Under the pieces are notes generated by a model. The model made no database searches and was not told where the DNA came from. It saw only the letters and a program-made list of their open reading frames with translations. From Actinomycetota bacterium (GTDB taxonomy: Bacteria > Actinomycetota > Acidimicrobiia > Acidimicrobiales > UBA8592), in contig PAYW01000009.1 of the NCBI GenBank assembly GCA_002715425.1, positions 34,143-98,142 of the forward strand: a DNA stretch of 64,000 bases, given 5' to 3'. Positions 51,582-60,409 of the stretch are shown piece after piece (positions within the stretch are counted from its first letter, which is position 1; each line of letters starts with the position of its first letter). The position numbers and the translations under genes were made by a program.

Positions 51582-53039
51582 TCAACCTGTTTCTATATAT
51601 CTAGCGTATGCGCATAGATTCTCTAGAGAAGCCACTGCTCGGGATCCACTCGTATGGCAAAGCCATTTTCTTTCTCTCAAAGCTTCTATTCCAGAATTAT
51701 TTGGGTCTGATGCTGCGAGTTCTGACGCCGCTAGAACAGGTTTACCCCATTCTTGTGAACCATCTATTAGTGCCGAGGCATATTTTTCCTCTTGTGAATT
51801 ATGAAAGTTCATGATCCTCTCCATTCCAGAATCGAAATATTTACTTTCTGAGTAAAGGCGAGCCACATTGCCTTGAATCCCTAGGCCCAAGAAAATAAGC
51901 GCATCTACTGAACTATGTGAGAGGATGAGGTCAATCATCTGGGGTATCGTTTCTCGAGTTTCACCGCCAGCGATATCTATTGGATTACTCCGACTCCACC
52001 GAGGCGGAAGTATATGATCTATTTCTTTGGTTAAATCTTTGTCTAAATCGACCAATTCTAAGGAGGATTGTGCAACTGCATCAGCCGTGAGCACTCCCCA
52101 ACCACCTGCGGTTGTAAGAATAATGGTGTTTTTGCCTGCGGGTTTTGGTTGAGTCACGAAACTTGCGGCCCATTCGTATGCGGTTTGTGGGTCATCTGCT
52201 AGGAAGGCGCCAGCTTGATTTAAGGCTCCTCGAAAAATATTGTAATCGCTTGCCAGAGACCCGGTATGACTAGCTGCCGCTTTTGCGCCTTCAGGACTGG
52301 AGCCGCCTCGGATGACAATGACGGGCTTTGTTTTGGTTGCATGCTTAATAGTTTGGAAAAGATTTCTACCATCGGGTATCCCCTCGAGATATAAAACTAT
52401 GGCTTCTGTTTCAGGATCCTCGGAAAAATAACTCACATAATCCGAAGCCCTTAGACAACTCTGGTTTCCAATTGATATTCCTCGGGATATTCCAATTCCG
52501 TAATGCCTAGATAGGTTCATAAACGAGGAGAGCAAATTCCCCGATTGACTCGCTATTGCTATCTTGCCCTTCGGAGGGAAAGGTGCAACAATTTGGGAGC
52601 AAAGTTTCGATGGCGTGGAAACAAACCCCTGCCCATTAGGTCCAGAAATAGCTATCCCAAGTTCTTTCGACAGATTAAGGAGATTTCTTTCTGCATTCTT
52701 GCCTTCCCTACCCATTTCGCTATACCCGCCTGAAACGATAAATGCAGCTTTAATACCTATTTTCGCTGATTCGATCAATGCTTGCGGCACCGCATGCGAT
52801 GGGACGCATATCATTGCGAAATCAACTATTCCTTTTGGAATCTCATAAAGTTCTTTGACAGTTGTAATACCAAGTAAGGAAATCTTTTCTTTGTTAGTTG
52901 CATAAACGGGTCCTTCAAAACCTGAATCTAGAATGTTATGAAGGGCGACAAATCCGAATTTTCCTGGATGGCTCGATGCGCCAACGACGACAACTCCCTT
53001 TGGGTCAAATAAAGATCCTAGGTTCGGATTATCACTCAT
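51582..53039 (-). CDS. NDP-forming acyl-CoA synthetase, alpha subunit
   Basis: The 485-residue protein has an N-terminal CoA-binding domain (LFDPKGVVVVGASSHPGK), a succinyl-CoA ligase-like domain (ISGPNGQGFVS, AIASQSGNLLSSFMN) and the HTGSLASD His motif, plus a C-terminal domain. Such enzymes make acetyl- or acyl-CoA with ATP to ADP and Pi, or the reverse. The beta subunit is the separate gene immediately upstream on the same strand, overlapping by 8 bases. Which acid it prefers is unknown. Confidence 0.88.
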   Translation of the reverse strand: MSDNPNLGSLFDPKGVVVVGASSHPGKFGFVALHNILDSGFEGPVYATNKEKISLLGITTVKELYEIPKGIVDFAMICVPSHAVPQALIESAKIGIKAAFIVSGGYSEMGREGKNAERNLLNLSKELGIAISGPNGQGFVSTPSKLCSQIVAPFPPKGKIAIASQSGNLLSSFMNLSRHYGIGISRGISIGNQSCLRASDYVSYFSEDPETEAIVLYLEGIPDGRNLFQTIKHATKTKPVIVIRGGSSPEGAKAAASHTGSLASDYNIFRGALNQAGAFLADDPQTAYEWAASFVTQPKPAGKNTIILTTAGGWGVLTADAVAQSSLELVDLDKDLTKEIDHILPPRWSRSNPIDIAGGETRETIPQMIDLILSHSSVDALIFLGLGIQGNVARLYSESKYFDSGMERIMNFHNSQEEKYASALIDGSQEWGKPVLAASELAASDPNNSGIEALRERKWLCHTSGSRAVASLENLCAYARYIETG

Positions 53040-53676
53040 ACAGCTCTACCAACGCATCAACTGCTATTGGCACTCCATCATCAATCAATATGGGATTTAC
53101 ATCAATTGATAAGATATCCTTTCGGTCCATAGCGCATTCGCCTAGGGCCGCTAACGTTTCGACAAGCTTCTCCAAATTAACCTCTGATTCTCCACGAACT
53201 TCACCAAAAAGTTGCTTATGAAGCAACTCATCGAACATCGACCGTATTTCTTCTCTAGATGCCGGAAGTAGACGAAATACGACATCCTTAATTATTTCAG
53301 CGAATATTCCTCCCACACCAAATGCCAAAACAAGTCCGTATTCATCGTTTCGGGTGACACCAGCTATAAACTCTCGTGAACTTTTTACTTGCTGTGAAAT
53401 TAATAGCGAGGTGTTGGCATCGACACTTCTGTATAGATCAGCCACAGCATTTCGAATGGAGGTTTCATTATCCAAATTTAGCTTTACTCCATTGAGTTCC
53501 GTTTTGTGAGAAAACTCAGCACCACAAATTTTAAGAACTACCGGATACCCTATTATTTCTGATTGTTCTATTGCCTCGTCCGCTGAGTGAACGATCGCAT
53601 CTCTGGTAACTTTGATTCCGTAGCTTCCTAATAGCTGCTTGCTTTCGAATTCGCTCAATGAGTAATGCTTCGGCAT
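53032..53676 (-). CDS. NDP-forming acyl-CoA synthetase, beta subunit (ATP-grasp)
   Basis: This 214-residue protein is the ATP-grasp half of the enzyme. The N-terminal YSLSEFESKQLLGSYGIKV is typical, and GYPVVLKICGAEFSHKTELNGVKLNL carries the family's nucleotide-binding Lys and His. The C-terminal SIDVNPILIDDG is the metal-binding part. It is upstream of the alpha gene, the order opposite to the single-chain enzyme where alpha comes first. Confidence 0.87.
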   Translation of the reverse strand: MPKHYSLSEFESKQLLGSYGIKVTRDAIVHSADEAIEQSEIIGYPVVLKICGAEFSHKTELNGVKLNLDNETSIRNAVADLYRSVDANTSLLISQQVKSSREFIAGVTRNDEYGLVLAFGVGGIFAEIIKDVVFRLLPASREEIRSMFDELLHKQLFGEVRGESEVNLEKLVETLAALGECAMDRKDILSIDVNPILIDDGVPIAVDALVELYE

Positions 53677-53787
53677 AAATCAACCTCTTCTTAGGAACTT
53701 TACCTTATAGCTCGATAATGCGATTCGTTACGCCATCTGGGCAAATTGCTCGAAGCTGTGATTAGATGCATGTTGGAAGGAGTTAAT

Positions 53788-54177
53788 TTGTACATCATTG
53801 CAGCAGTCTTTGTAGATGATATTTCATTACGGGAACTAGACGGTTCGGTGTCGAGGATAGACCTCACCGGCGTTCAGTTCTCCTCACTAGTTGAGGAGGA
53901 ATTTCCTATGGTTTTCGCCCCGCATCTTGCAGTTCTAATTCACTCAGATGACTCCTCTACTGACAATGGAGTTCTAGAAGTAACGTACTATCGCGGAGAT
54001 GAACAAATAGCCAGAAACGTTCAACCCTTAACTATCGAAGTTGGAAAGTTTGCTTATCGTCTAGTTCGTGCCGAAATGGAATTTCTCGAACCTGGAAGAG
54101 TTGAAGCTCGATGCAGAATAGGTGACAGCGATCCGCTAGTGGTTCCGTACACAATAAAAACACAAAAAGATGAGTAA
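53788..54177 (+). CDS. Beta-rich conserved-looking protein of unknown function
   Basis: This is a 129-residue protein without membrane segments, beginning YIIAAVFVDDISLRELDGS and rich in beta-type alternation (VLEVTYYRGDEQIARNVQPL, RVEARCRIGD). I prefer the TTG start at 53788, because AAGGAG lies at 53777-53782, over the longer frame beginning at 53746. It could bind or cap another protein, but no family is recognised. It precedes tkt by 83 bases on the same strand. Confidence 0.72.
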   Translation: MYIIAAVFVDDISLRELDGSVSRIDLTGVQFSSLVEEEFPMVFAPHLAVLIHSDDSSTDNGVLEVTYYRGDEQIARNVQPLTIEVGKFAYRLVRAEMEFLEPGRVEARCRIGDSDPLVVPYTIKTQKDE

Positions 54178-54260
54178 CGAATGTTCTTTGTCCACATACC
54201 AACTTGGCATCGTGGCGTCCAATTATCGTATGGGCTAGGTTCGATGAGTGAGGAGAACCA

Positions 54261-56144
54261 ATGGCAGAAAATAAAGTAGATATCGAGTCACTTTGCGTAA
54301 ACGTTATTCGAGGGTTAGCTATGGATGCTCCCCATCGCGCAAAGTCTGGCCACCAAGGTACAGCGATGGCTTTAGCCCCTTTGGCCCACGTATTATTTAG
54401 CCGCATACTCCGTTACAGCGCCCAACATCCGGACTGGGTTAACCGTGACCGATTTATTCTCAGCGCTGGCCATGCATCGATACTTCAATATTCGATGCTT
54501 TATTTAACTGGCTATGGATTAACCCTTGAGGACATTAAAGATTTCAGACAATGGAATAGCCTTACGCCTGGACACCCTGAGGTAGGACATACTGACGGTG
54601 TAGAGGTTACTACCGGGCCTCTTGGACAAGGATTCGCTAATGCAGTTGGAATGGCTATCTCTGAACGGTGGCTTCGAGAAAAATTCGGTCCAGAAAATAT
54701 CGACCATTCAATCTTTACAGTATGTGGCGATGGCGACCTTTCAGAAGGGATCAGCCACGAAGCCGCTTCACTTGCTGGCCAGCAGAAGTTAGGTCGTCTT
54801 ATATGCATATACGATGACAACCATGTGACCATAGATGGGCCGACGGAGCTTGCATTACAAGACAACGCAGCGAAAAGATTCGAATCTTACGGGTGGGAAG
54901 TCATTGATTTAGGTGAATCAGGTGAAGACCTTAATAAAATTGAAAACGCCCTTCTGCAAGCTAAGTCAAATGAAGATCAGCCAACCCTTGTAATAATTCG
55001 ATCCCATATTGGCTTCCCCTCCCCGACCTTGACGGACGCTCCTAGTGCTCACGGGTACGCATTTAAAGATGATGAAATTGCAGAAGTTAAACAAGTTATG
55101 GGCATCCCTTATGACGAGCATTTTTATGCACCTGAGGATGTCATACAATTCTATCGAAATGCCGGTTCTAAATATTCAGAGGAAGCGTCGTCCGCAACTT
55201 GGGATCCCGAAGTTCACCTTGGAAACTGGGACCTCAGTAGTCTCCAGTCCCAATATGAATCGCAAATTGGCGATTCAGTAGCAACGCGCGTCGCAAGTGG
55301 CGTTTGTTTAAATGAAGCGGCACAAAGCTTTGCAATTATCGCAGGTGGGGCTGATCTTACTGGCAATACTGGAACAGCTCTAAAAGGCATGAATCCTCTG
55401 TCTCCGGAAAGCCCATCAGGCAAACAACTCTACTTTGGGGTAAGAGAACATGCTATGGGGGCCATTATGAATGGCATAGCCCTTCATAGTGGGATCGTAC
55501 CTGTTGGTGGAACATTTCTTGTTTTTAGCGACTACATGCGCCCCGCTATACGCTTAGCTGCACTAACGCAAGCGAAAGTTATTTATTCATTTACCCATGA
55601 CTCTGTGGGAGTTGGCGAAGATGGACCAACACATCAGCCTGTGGAGCAAATTATGTCACTCAGAGCTATACCCGGTCTACTTGTTATTCGACCAGCGGAT
55701 GCCAAAGAGACTGTCGCTGCTTGGAAGACAGCTTTGAACCATGACGGCCCAACTGCACTGATTCTTTCTCGACAGAATCTTCCAATACTTGAGGAAACGG
55801 ATGTTGAAAAAGCACAATCCGGTATGTATGTTGTTCGCGATCACGAATCTCCTGAGGCAACACTTATAGCTACTGGGTCAGAGGTTTCGCTCTGCCTCGA
55901 TTTTGCTGATGGTCACGAAGTAAGAGTAATTTCGATGCCAAGTTGGGAACTAGCTAGATCCACTGATTCTTTAATTGAAAGAACTGATCTTTCGGTCTCT
56001 GTAGAGGCTGGGATCACGTTGGGATGGGCAGAGTTCGCTAATAAACATGTAGGCATTGACCGTTTCGGATCATCCGCTCCTGGAAATATTGCTATGGAAA
56101 GACTTGGCATGAACCACGAATCAATTCAGAAATCTATTTCCTAA
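54261..56144 (+). CDS. tkt: Transketolase
   Basis: This thiamine-diphosphate enzyme moves two-carbon units between sugar phosphates in the pentose phosphate pathway. The 627 residues include the ThDP motif GDGDLSEGISHEAASLAG with IYDDNHVTIDGP, the ARxxSGHxG-type N-terminus (HRAKSGHQGTAMA), and the second-half HDSVGVGEDGPTHQPVEQ. ATG follows GAGGAG by 8 bases. The transaldolase gene begins at the last base of its stop codon. The thiamine importer encoded at 28-32 kb supplies its cofactor precursor. Confidence 0.95.
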   Translation: MAENKVDIESLCVNVIRGLAMDAPHRAKSGHQGTAMALAPLAHVLFSRILRYSAQHPDWVNRDRFILSAGHASILQYSMLYLTGYGLTLEDIKDFRQWNSLTPGHPEVGHTDGVEVTTGPLGQGFANAVGMAISERWLREKFGPENIDHSIFTVCGDGDLSEGISHEAASLAGQQKLGRLICIYDDNHVTIDGPTELALQDNAAKRFESYGWEVIDLGESGEDLNKIENALLQAKSNEDQPTLVIIRSHIGFPSPTLTDAPSAHGYAFKDDEIAEVKQVMGIPYDEHFYAPEDVIQFYRNAGSKYSEEASSATWDPEVHLGNWDLSSLQSQYESQIGDSVATRVASGVCLNEAAQSFAIIAGGADLTGNTGTALKGMNPLSPESPSGKQLYFGVREHAMGAIMNGIALHSGIVPVGGTFLVFSDYMRPAIRLAALTQAKVIYSFTHDSVGVGEDGPTHQPVEQIMSLRAIPGLLVIRPADAKETVAAWKTALNHDGPTALILSRQNLPILEETDVEKAQSGMYVVRDHESPEATLIATGSEVSLCLDFADGHEVRVISMPSWELARSTDSLIERTDLSVSVEAGITLGWAEFANKHVGIDRFGSSAPGNIAMERLGMNHESIQKSIS

Positions 56145-57238
56145 TGCCTGCCTTGACTGAATTATTTGAAATACATGGGCAAAGCCCATGGCTCGATAAC
56201 TTAAAACGAGAGTGGATTGAATCAGGGGAACTTCATAATTGGGTTCAAAAAGGAGTTAGAGGTTTAACTTCTAATCCATCTATCTTTGAGAAAGCTATCT
56301 CGGATTCGGAAGCTTATGATGACCAATTCAGGTCCTTAATCAAAGATGGGTATTCTGTTGAACATGCATATTGGCAACTGGTTCAGAGGGATATATCGGA
56401 TGCTCTTCAAATTCTTAAACCGATATTTGAAGCTAGCAATGGTGTCGATGGCTATGTCTCTGTCGAAGTAGATCCTCGATTAGCACGAAACACATCCGCA
56501 ACTATTGATGCCGCAAGGACGCTCGATGACCAGATTAATAGTCCAAATCTCTATATTAAAATTCCCGGAACTAGAGAGGGGCTTCCTGCTATAACCGAAA
56601 TGATCAGTGAAGGGCGCTCAATTAACGTTACTTTACTGTTTTCGATACAACGGTATGCAGAAGTAATTGATGCTTACATGTCCGGCTTGGAGATGGTAGA
56701 TGGCGATCTTAGCCATATCTCTTCTGTCGCATCGTTTTTTATCTCACGAACAGAAACTGAAGTCGATTCACGACTGGATGAGATCGGTTCGGGGCCTGCA
56801 CTGAACCTGAAAGGGAAAACAGCTGTTGCACAAGGTCAGCTAGCATACAGACTTTTTATGAAAGAATTTACTAGTGAGCGCTGGTTGGCGCTCAAAGCTC
56901 GTGGGGCTAAGCTGCAACGACCTTTATGGGCCTCCACGTCAACAAAAAACCCTAAATACCCCGACACCATGTATGTTGATGAGCTAATTGGTCCGGACAC
57001 TGTCAACACGCTCCCCGATAATACTTTGGCCGCTTTTATAGATCATGGGACACTCAGGAGATCAATAGATACATCATTCGACAATGCTGAAAAAGTACTC
57101 CGGACTGTCGAAAGTTTGGGGATTGACCTTGGGGAAGTAGCTGACAAACTTGAAGATGAAGGAGTCAAGGCTTTTGAAACTTCCTTTGAAAATCTACTTA
57201 CAACTCTTCAAGAAAAAGCAGAATCGTTGGTTTTATAG
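56144..57238 (+). CDS. tal: Transaldolase
   Basis: This enzyme transfers a dihydroxyacetone unit in the pentose phosphate pathway. The catalytic Lys is in NLYIKIPGTREG, and other landmarks are GLTSNPSIFEKAI at the N-terminus, NVTLLFSIQRYAEV, and WASTSTKNPKYPDTMYVDELIGPDTVNTLP. Length 364 fits the larger subfamily common in actinobacteria. It is coupled to tkt through a TAATG junction. A small regulator gene and fbiC follow on the same strand. Confidence 0.95.
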   Translation: MPALTELFEIHGQSPWLDNLKREWIESGELHNWVQKGVRGLTSNPSIFEKAISDSEAYDDQFRSLIKDGYSVEHAYWQLVQRDISDALQILKPIFEASNGVDGYVSVEVDPRLARNTSATIDAARTLDDQINSPNLYIKIPGTREGLPAITEMISEGRSINVTLLFSIQRYAEVIDAYMSGLEMVDGDLSHISSVASFFISRTETEVDSRLDEIGSGPALNLKGKTAVAQGQLAYRLFMKEFTSERWLALKARGAKLQRPLWASTSTKNPKYPDTMYVDELIGPDTVNTLPDNTLAAFIDHGTLRRSIDTSFDNAEKVLRTVESLGIDLGEVADKLEDEGVKAFETSFENLLTTLQEKAESLVL

Positions 57239-57276
57239 TCGGTTGCTTTTTGCAACTCACGTGATAGCATCGCCAA

Positions 57277-57732
57277 GTGCCTAATAACTCGAATGATTGC
57301 TCTATTGAAATGACGCTATCTGTGATAGGTGACCGATGGTCGCTGCTGATCCTCCGTGATCTTTTCCGAGGCGTTCGTCGATTTGAGGAATTGAGAAAGG
57401 ACCTAGGTATTGCGAAAAATATTCTTAGTGACCGTTTAACCAAACTACATCAAGCTGGAATTGTCGAGCAGCAGCCTTATCAAGTGAAGCCAATAAGACA
57501 TGAGTACTTTTTAACTCATAAAGGGCGCGATCTCTCCCCATCTCTTATTGCCCTAATGCACTGGGGTGACCGGTGGTACGCCGATGGAGAACCTCCAACG
57601 ATTCTGACACATTCTCCATGCGACACAGCTCTAGAGCAAATAACTCATTGTCCGACATGCAACGCACACGTACATACAGACCAAATATCAAGCCGTCCGG
57701 GTGAACGCCGTCATCTATCGAAGTCAGCATGA
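57277..57732 (+). CDS. HxlR-family winged-helix transcriptional regulator
   Basis: This is a 151-residue regulator with CSIEMTLSVIGDRWSLLILRDLF followed by FEELRKDLGIAKNILSDRLTKLH, the HxlR winged-helix pattern. The C-terminus has a Cys pair (CPTC) in a short tail, and a further Cys (HSPCDTAL) that could bind metal or sense redox, which is not a standard feature. The start is a GTG at 57277. The stop overlaps the fbiC start as ATGA, so the two are translated together, suggesting that it controls fbiC or an enzyme using F420. Confidence 0.9.
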   Translation: MPNNSNDCSIEMTLSVIGDRWSLLILRDLFRGVRRFEELRKDLGIAKNILSDRLTKLHQAGIVEQQPYQVKPIRHEYFLTHKGRDLSPSLIALMHWGDRWYADGEPPTILTHSPCDTALEQITHCPTCNAHVHTDQISSRPGERRHLSKSA

Positions 57733-60110
57733 AAGAATTCTACTCTGCGCCTATATCAACCCTGCTTGAAGAAGCTGGAAACAAACGTGATGCTTCTTTC
57801 GGGAAACGGGTCACATACTCCCCTAAAGTTTTTATACCCCTCACCCATTTATGTCGTGACAAATGCGGATACTGCACCTTTGCCCAACCTCCAGCGCGAC
57901 TAGACGCTCCTTATCTCACTTCAGAACAAGTTTTGAATATTGCTTCACAAGGAGCCCTCTCCGGATGTCATGAAGCCTTATTTACACTTGGCGAGAAGCC
58001 TGAGCTCCGCTACCCTACGGCGCAGAAATGGCTTGCTTCTAACGGGTACGACAGCACTATTCATTACTTATATGAAATGGCAAAACTAGTCATTGAAGAA
58101 ACGGGGCTACTCCCCCATGCTAATGCTGGAGCTATCTCTTACGAAGAGTTATCCCTTCTTCGTGAAGTTTCCCCTTCACAGGGAATGATGATTGAGTCAC
58201 TCAATCCTGACCTTGAATGCCATCAAGGGTCTCCGGACAAAGAACCTTGGAGAAGGATGGAAACCCTAAAAGCGGCTGGCCAATTAAAAATCCCATTTAC
58301 AACTGGTTTGCTAGTCGGAATCGGTGAATCCAAACAAGACCGCATTGATACGATCGAAGCAATTGCCGACATGCATCGAGAATTCGGCCATATCCAGGAA
58401 GTCATTGTTCAGAACTTTCTTCCAAAACCTGGAACTAGAATGCACAAAGAGAAGCCATGCCCTTCAGACGACTATCTTGAAACGATAGCGCTAGCGAGAA
58501 TAATTTTGCCTGAAGACGTCCACCTTCAGGCTCCTCCAAATCTTTCTGATGATTTCGGACCTCTTTTAAAGGCTGGAATAGACGACTGGGGTGGGGTCTC
58601 TCCAGTAACGGCAGACCATGTTAATCCTGAGCGTCCGTGGCCTGATCTAGAAAAGATTGCAAACGTTTCCGAGGGCCTTGGTCATTTTATTGCTCCTCGT
58701 CTAACGATCTATCCTGAATATGCTAAGAAGTCAGAAGTTTGGCTTCACCCAGACCTCCATTTTCCAGTTCTCGATCGTTCAGATAGTGAGTGGCTCGGGC
58801 GTGATGACCCGGGAGCTGTTTTCCCAGAAAAGATTGAATTTATAACGAACGTCGACGATGGCGCAGAAGTTGCGCAAGTTGGGGAAGACTCTACTCAATG
58901 GTATTCTGGGTCTTCAACTATCCCAACGAACCTTCTTTTGACCCAGTCTAAAGCATCCACTGAGATTGACGAGGTCGTTGAAGGAGTGCTTATGGGACAA
59001 GAAGTTGACTTGCCTCAGATTATTTCTCTCTTTCGTGCTCGTGGGGCCCAAGTTCGCTCTGTTGTTAATTGTGCTGACATTCTTCGGAAAGAAGTTAGCA
59101 GAGACGACGTTACTTACGTCTCGAACTGCAACATAAACTATACAAATGTCTGCACATTCAAGTGCCGGTTTTGTGGCTTCTCCAAAGGGCCTTTATCGCT
59201 AAATCTTCGCGGTAAACCATATTTGCACTCGTTGGAAGAAGTAGTCGCTCGTGCTTCAGAAGCCCATGCTAACGGAGCCACTGAGGTTTGTTTACAGGGT
59301 GGCATTCATCCAGATTTTGATGGAAATTACTACATTGATATGTGCCAGACATTGCACGATGAACTTCCTGATTTACACATCCATGGATTTACTGCTCTTG
59401 AAGTCACGGAAGGTGCTAAGAGACTGGGAGAACCACTTGATTCATATTTGAAGCGGGCAGTTTCGGCTGGACTCAAGTCACTACCTGGAACAGCAGCTGA
59501 AATTCTCGATGATGGCATTCGTGAAATTTTATGCCCAGACAAGATTAACTCTGAAGAATGGCTCGAAGCGCATAGAATCGCTCATGGGGTTGGGTTACGA
59601 TCAAACGTCACAATGATGTTTGGAAGTGTCGAAAGCCCTGAACATTGGGCGAAACATTTTATAAAGACACGTTCCCTTCAAAAAGAAACTGGAGGTTTCA
59701 CCGAATTTGTCGGGTTGCCCTTCGTCCATATGGCATCGCCGATTTACCTTCGTAAGGGCGCCAGACGGGGTCCGACTTTCAGAGAGACTCTTCTTGTCCA
59801 CGCTGTGGCCAGAATCGCGTATCACGGGTACATCGACAATATTCAAGCATCATGGGTGAAGATTGGGCTTGAGGGAATGTCGCAGATGCTTCAAGCTGGA
59901 GTAAACGATGTAGGAGGAACTTTAAACGGAGAAAATATCTCGCGTGCTGCTGGGGCTCGCCATGGGCAAGCAGTGGATGTGACTGATTTCGATCTTCTGT
60001 GTCAGCCTCTTCACAGGACATTGAGACAGCGAACCACTTTGTACGAAATGATTGATGCCCCAAATAAGAATTTAGTTCCACGAAAGAAAATCCCTGTTGT
60101 AGCTGAGTAA
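57729..60110 (+). CDS. fbiC: FO synthase FbiC (fused CofG-CofH)
   Basis: FbiC makes 7,8-didemethyl-8-hydroxy-5-deazariboflavin, the chromophore of coenzyme F420, from a ribityl-uracil and tyrosine. The 793-residue chain fuses two radical-SAM enzymes. The CofG half has C42-x3-C46-x2-C49 (LCRDKCGYC), and the CofH half has C475-x3-C479-x2-C482 (CTFKCRFC), each binding a 4Fe-4S cluster. The fusion is the standard actinobacterial form. Start overlaps the HxlR stop. A minus-strand small protein gene follows 4 bases after the stop. Confidence 0.96.
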   Translation: MKEFYSAPISTLLEEAGNKRDASFGKRVTYSPKVFIPLTHLCRDKCGYCTFAQPPARLDAPYLTSEQVLNIASQGALSGCHEALFTLGEKPELRYPTAQKWLASNGYDSTIHYLYEMAKLVIEETGLLPHANAGAISYEELSLLREVSPSQGMMIESLNPDLECHQGSPDKEPWRRMETLKAAGQLKIPFTTGLLVGIGESKQDRIDTIEAIADMHREFGHIQEVIVQNFLPKPGTRMHKEKPCPSDDYLETIALARIILPEDVHLQAPPNLSDDFGPLLKAGIDDWGGVSPVTADHVNPERPWPDLEKIANVSEGLGHFIAPRLTIYPEYAKKSEVWLHPDLHFPVLDRSDSEWLGRDDPGAVFPEKIEFITNVDDGAEVAQVGEDSTQWYSGSSTIPTNLLLTQSKASTEIDEVVEGVLMGQEVDLPQIISLFRARGAQVRSVVNCADILRKEVSRDDVTYVSNCNINYTNVCTFKCRFCGFSKGPLSLNLRGKPYLHSLEEVVARASEAHANGATEVCLQGGIHPDFDGNYYIDMCQTLHDELPDLHIHGFTALEVTEGAKRLGEPLDSYLKRAVSAGLKSLPGTAAEILDDGIREILCPDKINSEEWLEAHRIAHGVGLRSNVTMMFGSVESPEHWAKHFIKTRSLQKETGGFTEFVGLPFVHMASPIYLRKGARRGPTFRETLLVHAVARIAYHGYIDNIQASWVKIGLEGMSQMLQAGVNDVGGTLNGENISRAAGARHGQAVDVTDFDLLCQPLHRTLRQRTTLYEMIDAPNKNLVPRKKIPVVAE

Positions 60111-60114
60111 CTTG

Positions 60115-60315
60115 CTATGAAGGAAATAAGTCGTTGGTAGTGTCCTCTTTCTTAGAACTCACTTCTACTAGGCACCAATCTTTATGATCTTGACCTGGAA
60201 GTGCATCACACTCGATACAAGGGTCTTCATTGTCCTCAAATAAGTCGTCCAGAGAGTCGTTGGTCTGCTTAAGGGACCTAGCTTCTTCGTAACGACGATG
60301 ACGCCCTTTTTTCAT
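60115..60315 (-). CDS. Small Cys-containing protein of unknown function
   Basis: This is a 66-residue acidic protein. The start MKKGRHRRYEEARSLK is very basic, and the rest is acidic with C..C spacing in DPCIECDALPG and a final WCLVE. A CxxC plus one Cys could bind metal. It lies 4 bases from the convergent fbiC gene and 94 bases from RNase D. The combination of basic start and Cys region suggests a real conserved small protein, but I cannot name it. Confidence 0.55.
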   Translation of the reverse strand: MKKGRHRRYEEARSLKQTNDSLDDLFEDNEDPCIECDALPGQDHKDWCLVEVSSKKEDTTNDLFPS

Positions 60316-60409
60316 TCTGCCTCCAAAATGATTAACCGGAAACTTATCTCAATAAATTCTTATGAATTGGAAATTATATCAATCTACTCTGCGAATTTAA
60401 TACTAGTTG

